9,421 nucleotides of DNA, from contig JAKAMP010000070.1 of assembly GCA_021812865.1 (NCBI GenBank), positions 1 to 9,421 of the forward strand, given 5' to 3'. Source of the DNA: Bacteroidota bacterium. Lineage in GTDB: Bacteria > Bacteroidota > Bacteroidia > Bacteroidales > JAAYUG01. The notes beneath the pieces were generated by a model. The model was given only the letters and a program-made list of their open reading frames with translations. It searched no databases and was not told the origin of the DNA. Every line of letters begins with the position of its first letter. Position 1 is the stretch's first letter. The position numbers and the translations under genes are program-made. This document shows, one piece after another, positions 1-6,837 of the stretch.

Positions 1-1484
1 GTTTCCAAAGTATCTTCGTTAAACATAGAAAGGGTAAAAATAAGGGCAAAGACCCATGCTGTATAACCTCCCTTTTTCCAACCACTGACTACCGGCTGGT
101 ATATGGCATACAGGATCCATAGCAATGCAGGCAACCCGAAGGCAATCCAGAAAGTGACAAACTGGTTATGGGCCCGCTTTCTCCATTCAGGTGCCATAAA
201 ATTCAGGTTAGCTGCGTACTCTTCTGCGAAGGCTTGCTTCACATCTCCCGTTCCCACGCCCAGCCAGGGATGCTGCCTGATGATATCCCAGGCTGCCTCC
301 AGGTATACAATACGCTGAGTAACCGAGTGCCCGCTGGGATTTGCCCCCTTCCGGTAGACATCAATCTCCCAGATTACCTGGTATACGTATGGGTACAGTC
401 TCCATTTATCCGCATATATATAATTTGCCAGTCCTGATTCAATGTTATGAATATCTTTATCTGTGAGCGCCTTCACCCCTTCCGCATCCTTCTTCAATCC
501 CTTTGAAGTGAGGTACCTCATCAGGGTAAACCGGATCTGCTGATTCTTCTTATCCGTTCCATCGTAGCCGAAGCTGCTCCGTTTGTTCCATTCTTCCTTC
601 ATTTCCTTCTCGCAAACCGAAAGGAAAACATAGTGGCCGTTTTCCAGAATTCTGCTGTGAAGGTCATTTTCATACAGGTTTCCCTGCCGGGTTAAAGAGT
701 CAGGATGTCGCATCTCATCAACGTATACATGGCTGTATCGACTCACGGCGCTGACCAGGTAACCCGCTACCATCAACGCCAGAAAAAACATGGCCGGAAA
801 GATGAATTTTCTCAGCTTTTTATTTCTGCCGGCGATCCAGCCCAACGTAAGAAAATCCAGGATGAGGAACAGGATGATGCCGGTAAAACTTTTTAGGATA
901 AAAATATAAAGAATGAGGAGAACGATGGAAACCACGAAAAAAATCTTCTCATGCCTGAAGAGCTCCTGTCCTTTGTCGTTCAGGTACCAGAATGCAGAAA
1001 ACAGGGCAAGGTTGATCATCAGGGCCAGCCGGATATGAGAAACAAAAAGCGATGCCTGGCGCGCATCGGTAACGTTGACCGGAAGCCGGCCCGTAAGAAC
1101 AAGCAGGCTGATCAGTGCGGACACCAGGAGCCCGAGAATGAAAAACACCATGATGGTTTTTCTTTCCCAGTAGGTAAGTTTATACCCTGTGGCTGCGATG
1201 AGCGGGATCACAAGCAGGGGAAGCTTTACACGCAGGTCGGCCAGCCCGTAATGAATATCAGAGGTGTTGACCAGCCATAGCACATGGATAAGATAAACAG
1301 AGAGAATGAGAAGAAACGCCTTCTGATGAATTGCCGCTTCGTACTTTTGCCTGAAATGCCAGTCAACGATCCAGTTACCGGCCAGGATAATGATTCCAAG
1401 GCTCATGCCAAATACCGACAGGGGAAAAGATACTGCCACAAGAATATACCCGGCCAGGGTGATGTGTCGGTTGGGCCAATACAT
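1..1484 (-). CDS. O-antigen ligase / Wzy-type polymerase family membrane protein (C-terminus beyond window)
   Basis: An open minus-strand frame of 494 codons runs off the left edge without a stop. The ATG at 1484-1482 is the likely start, because an in-frame TAG lies upstream with no other usable start between. Hydrophobic segments alternate over roughly residues 10-245 (about eight membrane spans). A long hydrophilic stretch of about 190 residues follows (about 247-437), then at least two more spans. The loop ends in the family hallmarks: HPWLGVGTGD at 405-414 and RAHNQF around His439, just before a membrane span. SHIRLAL (149-155) also fits Bacteroidetes members. These features match the Wzy_C/WaaL family, which joins or polymerises undecaprenyl-linked glycan at the periplasmic face of the inner membrane. 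Ligase, polymerase and protein O-glycosylation ligase cannot be told apart by sequence. The loop-before-span layout and conserved His are the basis of the call. It is transcribed divergently from rplM. Confidence 0.85.
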   Translation of the reverse strand, partial: MYWPNRHITLAGYILVAVSFPLSVFGMSLGIIILAGNWIVDWHFRQKYEAAIHQKAFLLILSVYLIHVLWLVNTSDIHYGLADLRVKLPLLVIPLIAATGYKLTYWERKTIMVFFILGLLVSALISLLVLTGRLPVNVTDARQASLFVSHIRLALMINLALFSAFWYLNDKGQELFRHEKIFFVVSIVLLILYIFILKSFTGIILFLILDFLTLGWIAGRNKKLRKFIFPAMFFLALMVAGYLVSAVSRYSHVYVDEMRHPDSLTRQGNLYENDLHSRILENGHYVFLSVCEKEMKEEWNKRSSFGYDGTDKKNQQIRFTLMRYLTSKGLKKDAEGVKALTDKDIHNIESGLANYIYADKWRLYPYVYQVIWEIDVYRKGANPSGHSVTQRIVYLEAAWDIIRQHPWLGVGTGDVKQAFAEEYAANLNFMAPEWRKRAHNQFVTFWIAFGLPALLWILYAIYQPVVSGWKKGGYTAWVFALIFTLSMFNEDTLE

Positions 1485-1515
1485 AGACAGCGGTAAAGAA
1501 TCAGATTTTAATCGC

Positions 1516-1523
1516 TAAAAGTA
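1516..1523 (-). promoter_or_regulatory. Candidate -7 element for the O-antigen ligase-like gene
   Basis: Read on the minus strand this is TACTTTTA, one mismatch from the Bacteroidetes -7 consensus TAnnTTTG, about 32 bases before the ATG at 1484. No clear TTTG element stands at the expected upstream distance, so the call is weak. Confidence 0.3.
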
Positions 1524-1545
1524 TCACAATTAAATAAAATTCGGG

Positions 1546-1553
1546 TACTTTTG
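1546..1553 (+). promoter_or_regulatory. Distal candidate promoter (-7 element) towards rplM
   Basis: TACTTTTG matches TAnnTTTG exactly and is followed by CA, as often seen in this phylum. No good TTTG sits about 20 bases upstream. If used, it would give the rplM transcript a leader of roughly 150 bases; alternatively it could drive a short unannotated RNA. I see no open reading frame or tRNA-like fold between it and rplM. Confidence 0.4.
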
Positions 1554-1626
1554 CAGATTCTTTCTCCCGTATTTTCCTGTAAATACCATGAGGTGAAGGA
1601 CATTGAAACAAAATGTGAATATTTTA

Positions 1627-1656
1627 TTTGTTTTAGAAAAAAGATTTGTATTTTTG
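1627..1656 (+). promoter_or_regulatory. Proximal promoter of the rplM-rpsI ribosomal protein operon
   Basis: TTTG at 1627-1630 and TATTTTTG at 1649-1656 are separated by 18 bases and match both parts of the Bacteroidetes housekeeping promoter (TTTG / TAnnTTTG). Transcription should begin around 1663, giving a leader of about 50 bases before the GTG start of rplM. The surrounding AT-rich sequence is typical of strong promoters. Confidence 0.65.
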
Positions 1657-1660
1657 CCAT

Positions 1661-1674
1661 CCCTATTTTTAGGG
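1661..1674 (+). promoter_or_regulatory. Small hairpin at the start of the rplM leader
   Basis: CCCTA (1661-1665) and TAGGG (1670-1674) form a perfect 5-bp stem with a TTTT loop, right at the predicted transcript start. It could stabilise the 5' end of the mRNA or be part of an autoregulatory site. L13 leaders are known from Firmicutes, but I cannot match this structure to a described family. Confidence 0.35.
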
Positions 1675-1713
1675 TGAATTTTGTATGATTGTAATATATA
1701 AAACATTACGAAA

Positions 1714-2169
1714 GTGGATACGCTGAGCTATAAGACGGTTTTTATAAACAAGGGAACCGCACAGAAAAACTGGGTGGTGGTTGATGCCACTGACCAGATT
1801 CTGGGACGTATGAGTACAAGAGTGGCGATGATTCTCAGGGGCAAACATAAAGCCAGTTTCACCCCTCATTCAGATTGCGGTGACAATGTGATTGTGATCA
1901 ACGCCGACAAGGTGAAGCTTACCGGTAAGAAATGGACTGACAGGCTTCATTTCCGTCATTCAGGATATCCCGGAGGCCAGAAACAGGAGAGCCCTGAGGT
2001 ATTGTTCAAGCGTAATCCCAACAAACTGGTTGAAGAAGCCGTTCGCAGAATGCTTCCGAAAAACCGCATGGGCAGGCATCTGTTTACCAACCTGCATGTT
2101 TTTGCCGGCAGCGAGCATCCGCACCAGGCCCAGAATCCTGAAATCATTGATATCAATACCATTAAATAG
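1714..2169 (+). CDS. rplM: 50S ribosomal protein L13 (uL13)
   Basis: This 151-residue protein is a core component of the large ribosomal subunit and one of the first to bind 23S rRNA. The N-terminus MDTLSYKT, then WVVVDATDQILGR, HSDCGDNVIVINADKVKLTG and a MLPKNRMGR motif near residue 110 are classic for L13 and closely resemble Bacteroidetes versions. The length is normal. The start is GTG: an in-frame TAA lies 15 bases upstream, no ATG lies between, and the next Met (residue 33) falls inside the conserved domain. The gene is first in the cluster; rpsI follows after 5 bases, the usual L13-S9 pairing. There is no Shine-Dalgarno, only A-rich sequence before the start. Confidence 0.97.
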   Translation: MDTLSYKTVFINKGTAQKNWVVVDATDQILGRMSTRVAMILRGKHKASFTPHSDCGDNVIVINADKVKLTGKKWTDRLHFRHSGYPGGQKQESPEVLFKRNPNKLVEEAVRRMLPKNRMGRHLFTNLHVFAGSEHPHQAQNPEIIDINTIK

Positions 2170-2174
2170 GCAGT

Positions 2175-2561
2175 ATGGAAGTAGTTAATTCAATCGGCAG
2201 ACGTAAATCATCGGTAGCCCGCATATATGTGAAGGACGGAAAAGGGAAGATCATGGTGAATGATAAAGACTTCACCGCATATTTTCCAACTGAAGAATTG
2301 CAGGCAAGGGCCAAACAGCCCCTGGTAATTGCTGAAGCTGCTGAGAAGTACGATATCTCCGTGAACATCGCCGGCGGCGGAATGACTGGCCAGGCTGAAG
2401 CCCTGCGCCTTGCCCTCTCCCGTGCACTGGTTAAAATTGACCCTGAAAAGAAACCCGTACTGAAAGCCAACGGATTCCTTACCCGCGATCCCCGCGAAGT
2501 GGAACGTAAAAAACCTGGTCAGCCTGGTGCCCGCAAGAGGTTCCAGTTCAGCAAGCGCTGA
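2175..2561 (+). CDS. rpsI: 30S ribosomal protein S9 (uS9)
   Basis: This 128-residue protein is part of the head of the small ribosomal subunit; its C-terminal tail reaches the P-site tRNA. It opens with MEVVNSIGRRKSSVARIYV, the conserved S9 start. GGGMTGQAEALRLALSRAL (about 70-90) is the conserved core, and the protein ends in GARKRFQFSKR, with the basic KR terminus typical of S9. Length is normal. It starts 5 bases after the rplM stop, so the two are surely co-transcribed and probably translationally coupled. Confidence 0.97.
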   Translation: MEVVNSIGRRKSSVARIYVKDGKGKIMVNDKDFTAYFPTEELQARAKQPLVIAEAAEKYDISVNIAGGGMTGQAEALRLALSRALVKIDPEKKPVLKANGFLTRDPREVERKKPGQPGARKRFQFSKR

Positions 2562-2590
2562 TCCTTACCGGGGTTGTTTAGTATCAAAAT

Positions 2591-2623
2591 TGACAGGACT
2601 TCCTTCATGGGAACTACCTGTCA
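2591..2623 (+). promoter_or_regulatory. Hairpin in the rpsI-rpsB gap, candidate rpsB leader or attenuator
   Basis: TGACAGG (2591-2597) pairs perfectly with CCTGTCA (2617-2623). Inside it TTCC (2600-2603) pairs with GGAA (2610-2613) around a TTCATG loop; a C-C mismatch and a bulged A lie between the two stems. No run of T follows, so it is not a standard terminator. It ends 40 bases before the rpsB start. An S2-binding autoregulatory site is possible but not shown; an RNA processing site is the main alternative. Confidence 0.45.
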
Positions 2624-2662
2624 GTTGCTTTGAATGAATGTAAACAATCAAATACCAATCAA

Positions 2663-3628
2663 ATGTTAAAAGTTACTTTCGAACAATTACTGGATGCCGG
2701 TGTGCATTTTGGACACCTCAAAAGAAAATGGAATCCGGCCATGGCTCCCTATATTTTCATGGAAAAGAACGGGATCCACATCATCGATCTTCAGAAAACC
2801 ATAGTTAAATTAGACGAAGCAAGCGGCGCCCTGAAATCCATCGCGAAATCGGGCCGCAAAGTCCTTTTCGTAGCCACGAAAAAACAGGCAAAGGACATCG
2901 TTGCTGAAAAAGTGAAAGGTGTTAACATGCCTTTCGTGACTGAACGCTGGCCTGGTGGCATGCTCACCAACTTTCCTACCATCAGGAAAGCAGTCAAGAA
3001 AATGTCATCCATCGATAAAATGTCCACAGATGGAACGTTCGATAACCTGTCAAAGCGTGAAAAGCTTCAGGTAAACCGTCAGCGTGCAAAACTGGAAAAA
3101 AACCTTGGCAGCATTGCCGATCTTACCCGTCTGCCTGCCGCCCTTTTCGTGGTTGACGTGATCAAGGAACATATTGCCGTTAAAGAAGCCCGCAGGTTGA
3201 GTATACCGGTATTCGCCATCGTCGATACCAACTCAAATCCGAATATTATCGACTTCCCCATTCCGGCCAACGACGATGCCTCCAAATCAATCGCCCTCAT
3301 TATCGATGTGGTGACCCAGGCTATCGAAGAAGGTCTGCAGGAAAGAAAGATGGAACGCGATGCCGAACCCGCCCGCGAAAAGAAATCAAGGAAAGGTGAA
3401 ATCGAAGACCTCGAGGAAGAACTGGAAGAAGTTGAGACCGAAGAGGAAGAAGAACTCGAAGAAGGCGTTGCTGTAGCCGGTGAAGTTGAGAATGAAGAAG
3501 CCCACGAAGAAACCGAAGGCGGAGAAGGCGAAATCGAACCCGTGGCAGGCAGCAAAAAAACCAAAATAACCCGTAAAGCCGCACCTGCCAAGAAGACTGC
3601 CCTCAAGAAAGGTCCGAAACAAGACTAA
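2663..3628 (+). CDS. rpsB: 30S ribosomal protein S2 (uS2) with long charged C-terminal tail
   Basis: S2 binds late to the small subunit and helps hold S1 or its equivalents. Residues 1-230 are a full S2 core: FEQLLDAGVHFGHLKRKWNP, IHIIDLQKT, ERWPGGMLTNFPTIRK, LPAALFVVD, and IPVFAIVDTNSNP near 181-193. I chose the ATG at 2663 (321 residues), because the 11 extra residues from an ATG at 2630 have no counterpart in the family. After the core comes a tail of about 90 residues: an acidic part (246-292, with 26 Glu/Asp in 47 positions) followed by a Lys/Ala/Pro-rich basic end (298-321, with 10 Lys/Arg in 24). Bacteroidetes S2 proteins commonly have extensions, but this two-part charge layout is striking. 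tsf follows after 28 bases. Confidence 0.95.
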   Translation: MLKVTFEQLLDAGVHFGHLKRKWNPAMAPYIFMEKNGIHIIDLQKTIVKLDEASGALKSIAKSGRKVLFVATKKQAKDIVAEKVKGVNMPFVTERWPGGMLTNFPTIRKAVKKMSSIDKMSTDGTFDNLSKREKLQVNRQRAKLEKNLGSIADLTRLPAALFVVDVIKEHIAVKEARRLSIPVFAIVDTNSNPNIIDFPIPANDDASKSIALIIDVVTQAIEEGLQERKMERDAEPAREKKSRKGEIEDLEEELEEVETEEEEELEEGVAVAGEVENEEAHEETEGGEGEIEPVAGSKKTKITRKAAPAKKTALKKGPKQD

Positions 3629-3656
3629 TAATCACTGAACTTTAAAGATACTTACA

Positions 3657-4490
3657 ATGGCCGAAATTAGTGCATCAGATATCAGCAAATTAAGAAAACT
3701 TACCGGTGCAGGAATGATGGACTGCAAAAAAGCTTTGGAAGAAGCTGCCGGCGATGTGGAAAAAGCAATTGAGATTATCCGTAAAAAAGGACAGGCAATC
3801 GCCAATAAGAGAGCCGACCGTGAGGCCAGTGAAGGCGTTGCCCTGACCAAGGTCACCGCAGACGGGAAAACCGGCGTGATGATCGTTCTGAACAGCGAAA
3901 CCGACTTCGTAGCCAAAAATGCCGATTTCATCGGCCTGGCCGAAAATATCCTCGCGATTGCCCTGAAAAATCAGCCTGCCGACCTCGACGCCCTCAAAGC
4001 TCTTCCAATGGATGGCAAATTCACTGTACAGGACAAAGTGGTTGAAAAACTCGGTATCATCGGGGAAAAACTTGAACTCTCCTATTACGCCAAGATCTCT
4101 GCCGAAAAGGTGATGGATTACATCCACCCCGGTAATAAACTTGCCGTACTGGTTGGTTTCAACCAGGCTGACGCCCCCTACCAGGTATGCCGCGACGTGG
4201 CCATGCAGATCGCTGCCATGAACCCTGTTTCCTTGGATAAAAGCGATGTCCCTCCAAAAATCCTTGAACAGGAAATGGATATCGCCCGCGAACAGGCCCG
4301 CAAGGAAGGCAAACCTGAAAATATGATCGAGAAGATCGCCGATGGAAAACTCAACAAATTCTTCAAGGAAGGCACTCTTCTCAATCAGGAATTTATCAAG
4401 GACAACAAAAAAACCGTCCGCGATTACATGAAGGAATCCAATAAAGATCTTACCGCTACAGTATTCAAAAGATTTTCACTGTCCCTGTAA
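3657..4490 (+). CDS. tsf: Translation elongation factor Ts
   Basis: EF-Ts is the cytoplasmic nucleotide exchange factor that releases GDP from EF-Tu. The 277-residue product has the N-terminal UBA-like domain with LRKLTGAGMMDCKKALEEA (12-30), followed by the EF-Tu-contacting NSETDFVAKN (79-88). The C-terminal half carries the dimerisation-domain sequence around HPGNKLAVLVGF and the conserved KEGTLLNQEFIKD near the end. Length is typical. The start MAEISASDISKL is the expected one. It sits 28 bases after rpsB, the near-universal rpsB-tsf pairing, and is the last gene before a strong terminator. Confidence 0.97.
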   Translation: MAEISASDISKLRKLTGAGMMDCKKALEEAAGDVEKAIEIIRKKGQAIANKRADREASEGVALTKVTADGKTGVMIVLNSETDFVAKNADFIGLAENILAIALKNQPADLDALKALPMDGKFTVQDKVVEKLGIIGEKLELSYYAKISAEKVMDYIHPGNKLAVLVGFNQADAPYQVCRDVAMQIAAMNPVSLDKSDVPPKILEQEMDIAREQARKEGKPENMIEKIADGKLNKFFKEGTLLNQEFIKDNKKTVRDYMKESNKDLTATVFKRFSLSL

Positions 4491-4514
4491 GAGATTTCCT
4501 GCCGAACATATTGT

Positions 4515-4546
4515 ACAGGCTGCCCTTCCGGCAGCCTGTTCTTTTT
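4515..4546 (+). terminator. Intrinsic terminator after tsf
   Basis: A perfect 10-bp stem, ACAGGCTGCC (4515-4524) with GGCAGCCTGT (4530-4539), closes a CTTCC loop and is followed by TCTTTTT. It ends the rplM-rpsI-rpsB-tsf transcript and separates it from pyrH. Confidence 0.92.
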
Positions 4547-4644
4547 ATATTGACCCCCCTTACGGATAAGTGATCCTTGTTCTCGATGGCCAAACAAATC
4601 CAACTTGTATTTCAGGCCAGACCGGCACAGTATGACCAATGTCC

Positions 4645-4675
4645 TTTGCTTTATCAGGGTTATTTCTTTACCTTG
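4645..4675 (+). promoter_or_regulatory. Candidate promoter of pyrH
   Basis: TTTG at 4645-4648 is followed after 20 bases by TACCTTG (4669-4675), a -7 element one T short of TAnnTTTG. A start near 4682 would give a leader of about 75 bases. The terminator just upstream means pyrH needs a promoter in this gap of about 200 bases, and this is the best fit I can see. Confidence 0.45.
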
Positions 4676-4756
4676 CATACTGAATGATTGCCTTCCCGGT
4701 TCAGGAAATATTTTTTTGAAGGTATGAAATGCAAACCCCGGGAAAACAAACTTTAC

Positions 4757-5476
4757 ATGAAAACAGGAATGAAATACAAACGCGTTTTATTGAAGCTTTC
4801 GGGCGAATCGCTCGGTGGACCAAACCAGCAGGGTATCGATCCTGTGAGGTTGAAGGAATTCTGCAGCAGCATTGCACAGGCAGTGCAAGCCGGGGTCGAA
4901 ACCGGTATTGTGCTTGGCGGTGGAAATATTTTCAGGGGATTAAAAGGAGTGGATAAAGGTTTTGACCGCGTCAAAGGCGACTACATGGGTATGCTGGCTA
5001 CGGTGATCAACGGACTGGCATTGCAATCCGAACTCGAAAACCAGGGTATTGCTTCCAGGCTTTTTACTGCCATTCGCATGGAACCGGTGGGCGAAGGTTA
5101 CAGCCGGGATAAGGTAATGCAGGCCCTGAAACAGAAGGAGGTGGTAATCTTTACTGCCGGCACGGGAAACCCGTTTTTTACTACCGATACAGCCGCCGCC
5201 CTGAGAGCCGTGGAAATGAAAGCCGAGGTGCTGCTCAAAGGTACCCGGGTGGATGGAGTATATTCAGCCGATCCTGAAAAAGACAAAACGGCCATCCGGT
5301 TCAGCGAAATTACTTTCGACGAAGCTTATAACCGCGGGCTGCATATTATGGACCTGACCGCTTTCACCCTTTGCAAAGAAAACAGCCTCCCGGTGATCGT
5401 TTTCAACATGCACGAAAAAGCTAACCTCATGCGCGTTCTCCGTGGCGATGCCACCGGTACCCTTATCATTCCCTAA
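4757..5476 (+). CDS. pyrH: Uridylate (UMP) kinase
   Basis: PyrH phosphorylates UMP to UDP with ATP, the committed step from UMP to the other pyrimidine nucleotides. It works as a cytoplasmic hexamer of the amino acid kinase fold. In this 239-residue product, KLSGES (13-18), VLGGGNIFRG (52-61), AIRMEP (105-110), TAGTGNPFFTTDTAA (133-147) and KGTRVDGVYSADP (161-173) are the expected nucleotide- and UMP-binding motifs. I place the start at the ATG at 4757; the ATG at 4769 (MKYKR) is almost equally good. In-frame starts further upstream (4724 and a TTG at 4688) add residues foreign to the family. frr normally follows in this phylum, but here an alpha-galactosidase gene intervenes. No terminator is visible after the stop. 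Confidence 0.96.
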   Translation: MKTGMKYKRVLLKLSGESLGGPNQQGIDPVRLKEFCSSIAQAVQAGVETGIVLGGGNIFRGLKGVDKGFDRVKGDYMGMLATVINGLALQSELENQGIASRLFTAIRMEPVGEGYSRDKVMQALKQKEVVIFTAGTGNPFFTTDTAAALRAVEMKAEVLLKGTRVDGVYSADPEKDKTAIRFSEITFDEAYNRGLHIMDLTAFTLCKENSLPVIVFNMHEKANLMRVLRGDATGTLIIP

Positions 5477-5581
5477 AATTTTAAACCTCACTGAATAAAA
5501 CACCTCTGACTGACAATTGCAAACCCCATGCTAACAAAATCACAAACACGGGTGTTCCATCAGTCCTCAAATAATCATACT

Positions 5582-6748
5582 ATGAAACATCTGTATCCCA
5601 TTCTTATGTTTGTTTTTCTCTCATCCATGCTTTCAGCCCAAAAAAATCCCAACCTGGCAAAAACACCCCCTATGGGATGGAACAGCTGGAACAGGTTTGC
5701 CTGTAACGTGGATGAAAATCTTATCAGGAACATGGCCGATGTGATGGTGTCGAGTGGTATGAAAGATGCTGGCTATGAATACGTCGTCATAGACGACTGT
5801 TGGCAGGTATCGCGTGATAAGAACGGGGTGATCGTGCCCGATCCTAAACGTTTTCCATCGGGCATCAAAGCCCTGGCCGACTATATCCATTCCAAGGGGC
5901 TGAAACTGGGCATATATTCCGATGCAGGCCGCTTTACCTGCCAGCATAGGCCTGGCAGTTACGGGTATGAGGAACTGGATGCAAAAACCTATGCCTCCTG
6001 GAACGTTGACTATCTCAAATACGACTGGTGCGCTACACAGGGCATCGATCCCAAGTTGGTTTATCCTAAAATGAGCGCCGCCCTTGCCCAGTCAGGCAGG
6101 GATATTGTTTTCAGCATTTGTGAATGGGGGTCCAGCCGTCCATGGTCATGGGCTACGAATGTGGGTCATTTGTGGCGGACTACCGAAGACATCGTTGATT
6201 GCTACGACTGTAAAACCGACTGGGGTGGTATGGGATGGACCCTAATCCTCGATGAGCAGGTAGGACTCGAAAAATATGCCCACCCGGGCGCCTGGAACGA
6301 CCCCGATATGCTGGAAGTGGGCAATAAAATGCTCAAATACAACGAAAGCCAGGCCCACTTCAGTTTCTGGTGCCTGCTGGCTGCTCCGCTGATGGCAGGA
6401 AATGATCTCGTCACCATGTCCGATAGCACAAAGAGCATTCTTCTCAATAAGGAAGCCATTGCTGTTGACCAGGATCCGATCGGCGTTGAGGGCAGCAAAA
6501 AATACGATGACGGCGACTTCGAGATCTGGACCAAACCTCTGCAGAATGGAGATATCGCCCTGATCCTCTTTAACCGCAACAAACACGAATTCCAATTCCC
6601 CGTCGACTGGTCATGGGCCGGGATTAACGGAAACTGGAAACTCAGGGATCTATGGCAACATAAAGATATCGGGACTACTGCAGACTGGAAAAGTTTTGCC
6701 ATCAAGGGCCATTCAGTTTTATTTTTCCGTTTATCAAAAATCGGCTGA
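5582..6748 (+). CDS. Secreted alpha-galactosidase, glycoside hydrolase family 27
   Basis: GH27 enzymes release terminal alpha-linked galactose with retention of configuration. The 388-residue product begins with a signal peptide (residues 1-19, cleavage after LSA), so it should act in the periplasm or outside. This decides for the ATG at 5582 over one at 5528. The barrel opens with TPPMGWNSWN (28-37), followed by IDDCW (70-74, galactose binding). The predicted nucleophile is Asp148 in YLKYDWC. The predicted acid/base is Asp203 in WRTTEDI, by the spacing from Arg199 known in the family. GAWNDPDMLEVGN (236-248) and VDQDPIG (295-301) are also family motifs. A short beta-sandwich domain fills the last 85 residues. 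All catalytic positions are present. It lies between pyrH and frr. No promoter of its own is clear, so read-through from pyrH is possible. Alpha-N-acetylgalactosaminidase activity is a less likely alternative. Confidence 0.93.
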   Translation: MKHLYPILMFVFLSSMLSAQKNPNLAKTPPMGWNSWNRFACNVDENLIRNMADVMVSSGMKDAGYEYVVIDDCWQVSRDKNGVIVPDPKRFPSGIKALADYIHSKGLKLGIYSDAGRFTCQHRPGSYGYEELDAKTYASWNVDYLKYDWCATQGIDPKLVYPKMSAALAQSGRDIVFSICEWGSSRPWSWATNVGHLWRTTEDIVDCYDCKTDWGGMGWTLILDEQVGLEKYAHPGAWNDPDMLEVGNKMLKYNESQAHFSFWCLLAAPLMAGNDLVTMSDSTKSILLNKEAIAVDQDPIGVEGSKKYDDGDFEIWTKPLQNGDIALILFNRNKHEFQFPVDWSWAGINGNWKLRDLWQHKDIGTTADWKSFAIKGHSVLFFRLSKIG

Positions 6749-6755
6749 GACAGAA

Positions 6756-6763
6756 TAATTTTG
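6756..6763 (+). promoter_or_regulatory. Candidate -7 promoter element of frr
   Basis: TAATTTTG is an exact match to TAnnTTTG, 8 bases after the GH27 stop. Upstream there is only an imperfect -33 candidate (TTTA at 6730-6733). A start near 6770 would give frr a leader of about 70 bases, making it independent of the glycosidase gene. Confidence 0.5.
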
Positions 6764-6773
6764 CCTGCGGTTT

Positions 6774-6785
6774 TGTACAGGTACA
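6774..6785 (+). promoter_or_regulatory. Dyad-symmetric site in the frr leader
   Basis: TGTAC-AG-GTACA is a perfect 5-bp inverted repeat with a 2-base centre, placed just after the predicted frr transcript start. This geometry fits an operator, but I know of no regulator for it and such a short dyad can occur by chance. Confidence 0.2.
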
Positions 6786-6837
6786 TTTCAATAAAAAATA
6801 TACTATCTTAATGCACTCTTTAAAAACACTTTGAGTT

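Noticed and set aside
951..1496. Plus-strand open frames opposite the O-antigen ligase-like gene
   Set aside because: Their products are low-quality, Lys/Gln/His-rich sequences without motifs; the minus-strand frame is continuous over 494 codons with membrane spans and family motifs.
2630..2662. Upstream in-frame ATG for rpsB
   Set aside because: The extra 11 residues (NECKQSNTNQ) are not part of the S2 family, and the ATG at 2663 gives the expected N-terminus.
3079..3606. Minus-strand open frame of 175 codons rich in Ser, opposite rpsB
   Set aside because: It is the complement of the Glu-rich GAA/GAG codons of the S2 tail; the Ser runs are an artefact and the plus-strand frame is unmistakable S2.
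4424..4678. Minus-strand open frame of 84 codons between tsf and pyrH
   Set aside because: It runs through the tsf terminator and into the tsf coding end, and shows no recognisable sequence.
5528..5581. Upstream in-frame ATG for the GH27 gene
   Set aside because: It would put 18 polar residues before a well-formed signal peptide that begins at the ATG at 5582.
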